Part shown: positions 21,671-27,231 of the stretch, piece after piece | Numbering within the stretch: the stretch's first letter is position 1 | Layout of the letters: each line of letters begins with the position of its first letter | Source of the DNA: an uncultured Clostridia bacterium | Lineage (GTDB): Bacteria > Bacillota > Clostridia > UBA1381 | Direction of reading: 5' to 3' | Assembly (NCBI GenBank): GCA_934486735.1 | Contig: CAKSQL010000034.1 | Location: forward strand, 1 to 27,231 | Length of the DNA stretch: 27,231 nt | Translations under genes and position numbers: made by a program | The notes under the pieces: model-generated | Database searches by the model: none | Seen by the model: only the letters and a program-made list of their open reading frames with translations | What the model was told of the DNA's origin: nothing

Positions 21671-21700
21671 GTAGTTGTAAAAATGCGTTTTTACAATTAC
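21671..21700 (+). promoter_or_regulatory. Candidate operator palindrome in the uronate operon leader
   Basis: TTGTAAAAA (21675-21683) and TTTTTACAA (21688-21696) form a perfect inverted repeat around TGCG; outer GTA/TAC extend it. It lies just after the transcription start. A second TTGTAAAAAT half-site occurs at 21600-21609, upstream of the -35 box. It could be a binding site for a repressor or the AraC protein, or a short RNA hairpin. Confidence 0.5.
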
Positions 21701-21723
21701 ACAAACTAACAGGAGGGATTAAT

Positions 21724-23349
21724 TTGATTAAATGTACATTGAAAGATGTCAACAAAGACATCGCGGCGGAATATTCGGGCGATGAGATAGATGTCATGTA
21801 CGAAGATTACTACAAGCCCGGCTCGTATTTTGAAGTAAAAGCGGACAGTGATTTTCTTTTCGTATCATTTGATGAGTCAAAGGCGGAGTCGCTTGTATAT
21901 GTCCCCGACAGGCATTTTGTGTACAAAGTCCCGTACGGTGCGGCTTTGGCGGCATATGATGCTGAATCGTGGAATAAAAAAGGACATAAAATCACAATAC
22001 GCGAGGCAAAGGACGAGGATGCATACAAAAAGCGCAACATTGCTTTGAGCGGAATCGACCAAACAGACAATGCAAAAACCTTTCCACACGCGCGGGCAAA
22101 CTTTGTAACGCGCGGCGAGGCATGTTTCGAGGCAAAAAATGCGATTGACGGAATTATACAAAATCACAATCATGGCGATTATCCGCATCATTCCTGGGCG
22201 GCAGGCGCAAGGGAGGACATGGTATACACCATCGACTTCGGCGCAGATGTCGAGGTTGAGGAAATAATATTCTATCTGCGCGCGGACTTTCCGCATGATA
22301 CTTATTGGAAATCTCTGAATGTCATGTTCTCGGACGGAGAAAAGGTGAGGGCGGAATTTGAAGAAACCGCCGAGGGACAAAAGCTCACATTGAAAGAGCC
22401 GAAAAAAACACAAAAAATAACTCTGACCGATTTCAAGCAGGCTGCAAATCCGCTTTCGTGGGCGGCACTGTCGGCAATTGAGGTCATGGGCAAATATATT
22501 AAAAAGGAGAATAAAACAATGGAAATAAGAAGTGCATCAAATCCAAAAGACGTTAAGCATTACACAACCGAGAGACTCAGAGAGGAATTCCACATCGCGA
22601 ATCTCTTTACTCAGGACAATATCAGAATGGTATACAGTCACATCGACAGAATAATCACAGCCGGCTTTATGCCTGTTCTGCACGAGCTTAAGCTTGAAGC
22701 AGGCAAGGAGCTGGCTGCCGACTACTTCCTCCAAAGACGTGAAATGGGCTGTATCAACATCGGCGGCAAGGGCATAATCACAGTCGACGGCGTTGACTAC
22801 GAAATGAATCCGCGTGACGGAATCTACATCGGCATGGGCAACAGGGACATCACATTCAAGTGCGTTGATACAGAAAATCCGCCAAAGTTCTATGTTTCGT
22901 CCTGTCCTGCTCACAAGGCATATCCGATTGTGAAAATCGATATCACAAAGGCGAAAAAGGTTCCCTGCGGAAGCGTGGAGGAGTGCAATAAGCGCGTTAT
23001 CAACCAGTACATACACCCCGAGGTTATGCAGAGCTGTCAGCTGGCAATGGGTCTCACTCAGCTGGAGGTCGGCTCAAACTGGAACACAATGCCCTGCCAC
23101 ACTCATGACAGACGCATGGAGGTTTATCTCTATCTCGATATGGACGAAAACGATGTCGTATTCCACATGATGGGCGAGCCGCAGGAGACAAGACATATCA
23201 TCATGCATAACGAAGAAGCCGTTATTTCTCCGAGCTGGTCTATCCACAGCGGCGTGGGCACAAGAAATTATTCCTTCATCTGGGCAATGTGCGGCGAAAA
23301 TCAGGAATTTGACGATATGGACTTTATCGAGACAAAGGACCTGAAATAA
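21724..23349 (+). CDS. kduI: 5-dehydro-4-deoxy-D-glucuronate isomerase fused to a discoidin-like domain
   Basis: The 541-codon frame joins two proteins. Residues 1-265 form an unknown N-terminal part (about 1-100) and a F5/8 type C (discoidin)-like beta-sandwich (about 105-258, with NAIDG, YTIDFGADVEVEEI and WAALSAIEVMG). Residues 266-541 are a complete KduI: MVYSHIDRIITAGFMPV, INIGGKGIITVDG, the zinc ligands in MPCHTHDRRMEVY and the end of SPSWSIHSGVGTRNY. KduI converts 4-deoxy-5-ketouronate to 3-deoxy-hexodiulosonate. The start is TTG at 21724 with AGGAGGG 6 bases upstream. KduI also has its own ATG (22519) with AAGGAG 9 bases upstream, so two products are possible. In relatives I would expect two genes; here no stop separates them. 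Confidence 0.9.
   Translation: MIKCTLKDVNKDIAAEYSGDEIDVMYEDYYKPGSYFEVKADSDFLFVSFDESKAESLVYVPDRHFVYKVPYGAALAAYDAESWNKKGHKITIREAKDEDAYKKRNIALSGIDQTDNAKTFPHARANFVTRGEACFEAKNAIDGIIQNHNHGDYPHHSWAAGAREDMVYTIDFGADVEVEEIIFYLRADFPHDTYWKSLNVMFSDGEKVRAEFEETAEGQKLTLKEPKKTQKITLTDFKQAANPLSWAALSAIEVMGKYIKKENKTMEIRSASNPKDVKHYTTERLREEFHIANLFTQDNIRMVYSHIDRIITAGFMPVLHELKLEAGKELAADYFLQRREMGCINIGGKGIITVDGVDYEMNPRDGIYIGMGNRDITFKCVDTENPPKFYVSSCPAHKAYPIVKIDITKAKKVPCGSVEECNKRVINQYIHPEVMQSCQLAMGLTQLEVGSNWNTMPCHTHDRRMEVYLYLDMDENDVVFHMMGEPQETRHIIMHNEEAVISPSWSIHSGVGTRNYSFIWAMCGENQEFDDMDFIETKDLK
22504..22521 (+). promoter_or_regulatory. Internal ribosome binding site and ATG at the KduI boundary
   Basis: AAGGAG (22504-22509) stands 9 bases before an in-frame ATG (22519-22521) that begins a full-length KduI. 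It looks like the preserved start of a once separate gene and may still give free KduI. Confidence 0.65.
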
Positions 23350-23361
23350 GGAGGCGGCACT

Positions 23362-23718
23362 ATGCGCGGAAAAACAGAGTGGGCAATTGCCGACGGATTT
23401 ATGAGCGACAGCAAAAGCGGCGACTATGTAAGCCATGAAGCGGTCTGCGTGCTGAATCTGACCGATTCGGACGCGGAAGTGAGAATAAGCGTCTACTTCG
23501 AGGACAGAGACCCGATGACGGGATTTACGGCTCGGTGCGGTTCAAAGCGCACGAATCACATTCGCCTGGACAAGATAAAAAATGACAAGGGCGAGACGAT
23601 TCCCAAAGAGCTGCCCTATGCGCTTTTGATTGAAAGCAGCGTCCCGGTTATCTGTCAGCACAGTCGCATGGACGTGTCGACAAGCGACATGACGCTTATG
23701 ACAACGATGGCATACTAA
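23362..23718 (+). CDS. ASRT-family (sensory rhodopsin transducer-like) small-molecule binding protein
   Basis: The 118-residue protein matches the family named after the Anabaena sensory rhodopsin transducer: KTEWAIADGFM, SHEAVCVLNLTDSDAEVRI, VYFEDRDP, RTNHIRLDK and a closing VPVICQHSRMD with MTLMTTMAY. The family is a single beta-sandwich that, by published comparative analysis, is thought to bind small molecules such as sugars; there is no rhodopsin gene here. GGAGG lies 7 bases before the ATG, 12 bases after the kduI stop, so it is co-transcribed. Its place in a uronate operon supports a sugar-related role, for example binding a uronate intermediate, but no activity is known. The 171 bases that follow contain only short GGCGG/CCGCC and GGCGC/GCGCC hairpins. 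Confidence 0.85.
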   Translation: MRGKTEWAIADGFMSDSKSGDYVSHEAVCVLNLTDSDAEVRISVYFEDRDPMTGFTARCGSKRTNHIRLDKIKNDKGETIPKELPYALLIESSVPVICQHSRMDVSTSDMTLMTTMAY

Positions 23719-23889
23719 AGACCTGTAAGCGGAAAAAGATTCGGAATGCAAAAAAACGAAATTTTGGGCGGAGAGCGGTATTTTCCGCCTGAAATATCGG
23801 CTCGGACTTGTGCATTTCGGAAGCATTTTTACGCATCCTCTTAAATAGGCGGCGCTTTTGAACTGCGCCGGCGGAAAGGAATAAAAACC

Positions 23890-24966
23890 ATGAAAAAGGT
23901 ACTTGAAATAAAAACAATCGGGGACGCAAAATATCACTGTACGGCAGGATATTTCACCGACAATAAATGGATTGACAATGACACCTTTGTTTACATGCGT
24001 TCCGAAAGCCCGGCAATCGGCAATGAACATCGTGATGACAGAGGAGAATCCGAATTTGTAAAGCTGTCCTTAAAGGATAACTCAGAGAAGGTTATCATGC
24101 GTGACAGCGTGTGCGGATTTTGCTATGTTGTGTTTGGTGACAAGCTGTATTATTCGGACGGAAAGAGCCTCAAGGCTGTAGATATAAATACAAAGGAAGT
24201 CAAAACGCTTTACACCAATGAGGACTATTACGCCGATGACGGCAATATGAAAATGGTTGCTCCGTCAATCACGAACGACGGAAAATTTGTAAGCGTTTTC
24301 ATTGTCGGCAAAAGCGGAAATACAAAAGCGATTGTATTGAATGCCGAGACCGGCGAGATTCGCTACAGCATTGAAGTCGGTTTTGCGAGACCGTTTCACA
24401 ATGTGACTCACGTGATGATATGCCCCACCGACCCGGATTTGCTCTATTTCTGCCATGAGGGAACGACCGAGTATGTCTCAAACCGCATGTGGCTTTATAA
24501 TGCCAAAACGGGCAAAAAATATAACTTTGCAAAACAGAGACTTGACGAGGACGGAAACCTGGGCGACTGCTTCGGACATGAAATGTGGGAGCATAACGGC
24601 AAGGGCATGTATTTTGTTAAATATCCGCAGTCGCCGATCAAGCCGACCGGGATATGCCATGTCGACTGCGAAACGGGGAAGATAGAAGTCGCTGCGACGG
24701 GCTATAGGTATTGGCATGTCGGCGTGTCCGGGGATGGAAAATATCTCATGGCAGATACGTTTGAACCGGATATGAACGATAAATCAAAAAGCGAGGTTGT
24801 CGTTGTGGATTTGTCGGACGGCAGCGAGAACGTGATTGATGTCGCAAAAAAGGAAGAACATCCCGCGCATCCGCATCCGCAGCTTTCGCCGAACAATGAT
24901 AAGCTGATTTACACTTCGCTTGACGAGAACAACAGAGTTGTTATGAAAATTGCATTTTTAAAGTAA
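23890..24966 (+). CDS. Oligogalacturonate lyase-like protein (PL22 beta-propeller)
   Basis: The 358-residue protein is a beta-propeller of the oligogalacturonide lyase family. Histidines expected for the Mn-binding centre are present: His174 in NVTHVMICPTDPDLLYF, His189 in FCHEGT, His230 in GHEMW, His276 in WHVGVSGDGKYLMAD, and the HPHPQ box at 327-331 with the Gln. The lyase cleaves short unsaturated or saturated oligogalacturonates to 4-deoxy-5-ketouronate (DKI), the KduI substrate. No signal peptide is seen, so it is cytosolic. A GGAAAGGA site precedes the ATG. It is slightly shorter than the enterobacterial enzyme. A paralogue acting on other oligouronides cannot be excluded. Confidence 0.88.
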   Translation: MKKVLEIKTIGDAKYHCTAGYFTDNKWIDNDTFVYMRSESPAIGNEHRDDRGESEFVKLSLKDNSEKVIMRDSVCGFCYVVFGDKLYYSDGKSLKAVDINTKEVKTLYTNEDYYADDGNMKMVAPSITNDGKFVSVFIVGKSGNTKAIVLNAETGEIRYSIEVGFARPFHNVTHVMICPTDPDLLYFCHEGTTEYVSNRMWLYNAKTGKKYNFAKQRLDEDGNLGDCFGHEMWEHNGKGMYFVKYPQSPIKPTGICHVDCETGKIEVAATGYRYWHVGVSGDGKYLMADTFEPDMNDKSKSEVVVVDLSDGSENVIDVAKKEEHPAHPHPQLSPNNDKLIYTSLDENNRVVMKIAFLK

Positions 24967-24984
24967 AAGAAAGGATTGAATTTT

Positions 24985-25773
24985 ATGTTTGAACTGACAG
25001 GAAAAATTGCGCTTGTAACAGGTGCATCGTACGGAATAGGCTTTGCAATTGCAAAGGGCTTTGCAAAGGCAGGCGCAACGATTGTATTTAACGATATCAA
25101 GCCGGAGCTTGTGGAAAAGGGACTTGCGGCTTATAAGGAGCTTGGAATCGACGCTCATGGATATGTCTGCGACGTTACAGACGAAGCGGCTGTTAATAAC
25201 TTGATTGCGACAATCGAAAAAGAGGTCGGGACAATCGACATTTTGGTAAACAATGCCGGAATCATCAAGAGAATCCCAATGACCGAGATGAGCGCGGAGG
25301 AGTTCCGCCAGGTAATCGATGTTGACCTGAACGCTCCGTTCATCGTGTCCAAGGCGGTTATTCCGTCCATGATAAAGAAAGGTCATGGAAAGATAATCAA
25401 CATCTGCTCGATGATGAGCGAACTGGGTCGTGAGACTGTTTCGGCATACGCGGCTGCAAAGGGCGGGCTTAAGATGCTGACAAGAAATATCTGCTCGGAG
25501 TACGGCGGATATAATATCCAGTGCAACGGCATCGGACCGGGCTATATCGCAACTCCGCAGACCGCACCGCTCAGAGAAATTCAGCCGGACGGTTCGCGCC
25601 ATCCGTTTGATACGTTTATATGCGCAAAGACTCCGGCAGGCAGATGGCTTGAGCCGGATGAGCTTATCGGTCCCGCTGTCTTTTTGGCAAGCGACGCGTC
25701 GAACGCTGTGAACGGACATATTTTGTATGTTGACGGCGGAATCCTGGCATATATCGGAAAGCAGCCGCAATAA
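24985..25773 (+). CDS. Short-chain dehydrogenase, KduD/gluconate 5-dehydrogenase-like
   Basis: The 262-residue protein is a classical SDR. It has the nucleotide-binding GASYGIG (13-19), NNAG (89-92), catalytic Ser142, Tyr155 and Lys159 (YAAAK), and a late GPGYIATPQT loop. The acidic residue after the second strand (FNDIKP) favours NAD(H). The sequence resembles 2-dehydro-3-deoxy-D-gluconate 5-dehydrogenase (KduD) and gluconate 5-dehydrogenase; placement next to KduI makes KduD activity (reducing 3-deoxy-hexodiulosonate to KDG) most likely. The ATG at 24985 has GAAAGGA 9 bases upstream; an in-frame TTG at 24976 is too near that site. It follows the lyase gene by 18 bases and precedes the GH88 gene by 10. 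Confidence 0.88.
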   Translation: MFELTGKIALVTGASYGIGFAIAKGFAKAGATIVFNDIKPELVEKGLAAYKELGIDAHGYVCDVTDEAAVNNLIATIEKEVGTIDILVNNAGIIKRIPMTEMSAEEFRQVIDVDLNAPFIVSKAVIPSMIKKGHGKIINICSMMSELGRETVSAYAAAKGGLKMLTRNICSEYGGYNIQCNGIGPGYIATPQTAPLREIQPDGSRHPFDTFICAKTPAGRWLEPDELIGPAVFLASDASNAVNGHILYVDGGILAYIGKQPQ

Positions 25774-25783
25774 GGAGACGCGT

Positions 25784-26929
25784 ATGAATAAGGCGATAGA
25801 AAAAAATAAGGCGTGGATTGACGAGACATGGAACAGGGTCGACGCAAAATTGAGCCGCGTTGCGGTAAAAAGCCGCGAAAAGATTCCCTACACGACGGTG
25901 AACGGCGAGCATGACAATAAGCTTGAGACCGACCCGGCGTGGTGGACAAACGGATTTTGGGGCGGCATGATGTGGCTTATGTATAAAGGCACAGGCAATG
26001 AGGAGTATAAAAAAACTGCCGAGCATGCCGAGGAGCTGATGGATAAGGCTTTTGAGGATGTCACCGGACTTCATCATGATGTCGGATTTATGTGGCATTT
26101 GATGAGCGGTGCGAATTATCGGCTGACCGGGAATAAAAAATCGTATAACCGCGAGCTGATAGCGGCGGCGCTCCTGGCGTCGAGATATAACCCGGACGGC
26201 AGATTTATCCGCGCGTGGAATGCGGATAACGCTGTCGGCTGGTCGATAATCGATTGCATGATGAATATTCCGCTTTTGTATCGGGCAGCGGAGGAAATCG
26301 GCGCGCCGAGGTATAAAAAGATTGCAATGAATCATGCGGATATGGCGGTTCGCGACCATGTGCGCGCGGACGGAAGCGTGAATCATATCGTGGAGCATGA
26401 TGTTGATACCGGAGCGGTTGTGAGAACTCTCGGCGGACAGGGTTACGGCGAAGGCTCGTGCTGGTCACGCGGACTTGCGTGGGCGGTTTATGGAATGGTG
26501 CTGTCGTATGTTCATACCAAAAAGCAGGATTACCTGGACGCGGCAAAAAGGTGCGCCAACTTCTTTATCGCAAGCTGTGCAAGAACGGGGTATAAAGCGG
26601 AAGCCGACTTTATGTCGCCGACCGAGCCGGTGTACTATGACAGTACGGCAGGCGTCTGCGCCGCGTGCGGAATTTTGGAGATAGCGAAGTGTGTTTCGGA
26701 ATCCGAATCGGAGATGTATACAGAGGCGGCGATAAATATTCTGAAAGCGACGGACGAGAATTTTTGCGATTACTCGGATAGGGAGGACGCGCTGGTGCTT
26801 ATGGGCAGCGAGCGTTATCCGCATGGCGAGGATGATATGAAATGCGTGCATATTCCGATAATTTACGCGGATTTCTTCTATGTCGAAGCGCTGTTGAAAT
26901 TAAAGGGTGATGATTTCCTTATTTGGTAG
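25784..26929 (+). CDS. Unsaturated glucuronyl hydrolase (GH88)
   Basis: The 381-residue protein has the (alpha/alpha)6 barrel of GH88. Asp99 in LHHDVGFM and Asp157 in SIIDCMMN match the two key aspartates (Asp88 and Asp149 of the Bacillus enzyme); RAWN, GYGEGSCWSRGLAWAVYG and the aromatic WWTNGFWGG segment are also typical. It hydrates the double bond of the unsaturated uronate left by a lyase on the end of an oligosaccharide, which then opens to release 4-deoxy-5-ketouronate and a shortened sugar. Substrates could be glycosaminoglycan or gellan-type disaccharides, linking it to the heparinase-like lyase at 1939-3627. AAGGAG lies 6 bases before the ATG. It is the last gene of the operon, before a strong terminator. 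Confidence 0.92.
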   Translation: MNKAIEKNKAWIDETWNRVDAKLSRVAVKSREKIPYTTVNGEHDNKLETDPAWWTNGFWGGMMWLMYKGTGNEEYKKTAEHAEELMDKAFEDVTGLHHDVGFMWHLMSGANYRLTGNKKSYNRELIAAALLASRYNPDGRFIRAWNADNAVGWSIIDCMMNIPLLYRAAEEIGAPRYKKIAMNHADMAVRDHVRADGSVNHIVEHDVDTGAVVRTLGGQGYGEGSCWSRGLAWAVYGMVLSYVHTKKQDYLDAAKRCANFFIASCARTGYKAEADFMSPTEPVYYDSTAGVCAACGILEIAKCVSESESEMYTEAAINILKATDENFCDYSDREDALVLMGSERYPHGEDDMKCVHIPIIYADFFYVEALLKLKGDDFLIW

Positions 26930-26959
26930 GAAAGTAAAAAAATCGGTGACCCGATAGGG

Positions 26960-27001
26960 GATATACCCCAAAAGCTTAAACTTTTGGGGTATATCTTTTT
27001 T
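26960..27001 (+). terminator. Strong intrinsic terminator of the uronate operon
   Basis: A perfect 15-bp stem (26960-26974 with 26981-26995; GATATACCCC with GGGGTATATC at the base) has a 6-base CTTAAA loop and is followed by a run of T. It lies 30 bases after the GH88 stop. Confidence 0.92.
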
Positions 27002-27030
27002 GTCGTTCTTCAGTCATGCTCGAAAAACAG

Positions 27031-27231
27031 GGAGTGCTTATGAAATTATGATAGTATGCTTCCTTATTAAAATGCGGGGATTGTGGTAGCACATTCACAG
27101 CAAAAAGGCGAAAAGCAAAATGTAAGCCGGACAGAATTGAGTATGTGTGTAACGGTTATCACAGACACACCCATATGGTATGCTCCTCGCACAGAATTAA
27201 CGAATCAGTACTTGATGAAGAGATTTGCAAG
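27031..27231 (+). pseudogene. Decayed large serine recombinase fragment (zinc-ribbon region), cut by the window end
   Basis: From 27055 to the window end one frame reads ASLLKCGDCGSTFTAKRRK, then YVCNGYHRHTHMVCSSHRIN and ESVLDEEICK. CGDCG with VCNGY and CSSHRI is the zinc-ribbon pattern of large serine recombinases. The same frame has two stops just upstream (27049-27054), but SAYE and NYDSMLPY, which would precede LKCGDCG, can be read in the two other frames between 27034 and 27066. Two small indels thus separate them, and no N-terminal catalytic part is in the window. It is unrelated to the recombinase at 4222-5553 by eye. What lies beyond the edge is unknown. Confidence 0.7.

Noticed and set aside
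24958..25770. Long minus-strand ORF (270 codons) opposite the dehydrogenase gene
   Set aside because: It is the antisense of a well-supported SDR gene and has no start signals or recognisable motifs.

Overview
The window looks like a chromosomal segment of a gut-type Gram-positive anaerobe of the class Clostridia. The signs are AGGAGG-type ribosome binding sites, near-consensus sigma-A promoters, a T-box leader ahead of pheST, the rplS-lepB neighbourhood, a bile salt hydrolase, and many polysaccharide and uronate catabolic genes with scattered mobile repeats. The genus cannot be fixed from the sequence alone.

Layout. 1-71 is the 3' end of a group II intron. 152-1241 holds three small membrane-protein genes; the last (DUF2752) is frameshifted. 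1247-3627 (minus) holds a histidine phosphatase and a heparinase II/III-type lyase. 3819-8903 is the most interesting part: one minus-strand gene of 277 codons is split in two by a 4.25-kb element (4203-8453). The element encodes a large serine recombinase with a tiny coupled ORF and, divergently, a cargo operon: alpha/beta hydrolase, small alarmone synthetase, bile salt hydrolase. Both junctions carry a TC/GA core flanked by half-sites that together make a 46-bp near-perfect palindrome (attP-like). Joining the outer sequences at the core restores the split gene exactly in frame. Its upstream sequence resembles a mother-cell (SigK-type) sporulation promoter, so excision may switch the gene back on.

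8961-12798 is the promoter of the split gene, then the Phe T-box and pheS-pheT. 12798-13446 is a tandem array of palindromic repeats. 13597-17712 holds a DUF4091/GH123-like protein, a sugar isomerase/epimerase-like protein, a broken glycosidase remnant and a pRiA4b-ORF3/SEC-C protein. 17776-18935 holds MITE-like repeats on both sides of rplS. 18966-20284 holds signal peptidase I and an HD-domain protein.

20525-26929 is a uronate locus. An AraC-type regulator diverges from an operon encoding a discoidin-like domain fused to KduI, an ASRT-family small-molecule-binding protein, a PL22-type oligogalacturonate lyase, a KduD-like dehydrogenase and a GH88 unsaturated glucuronyl hydrolase. Together these would turn unsaturated oligouronides into 4-deoxy-5-ketouronate and on to 2-keto-3-deoxygluconate. 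The heparinase-like lyase at 1939-3627 makes the same kind of unsaturated end, though it lies outside the operon. No transporter, KDG kinase or aldolase is present here. A strong terminator closes the operon, and the window ends in a decayed serine-recombinase fragment.
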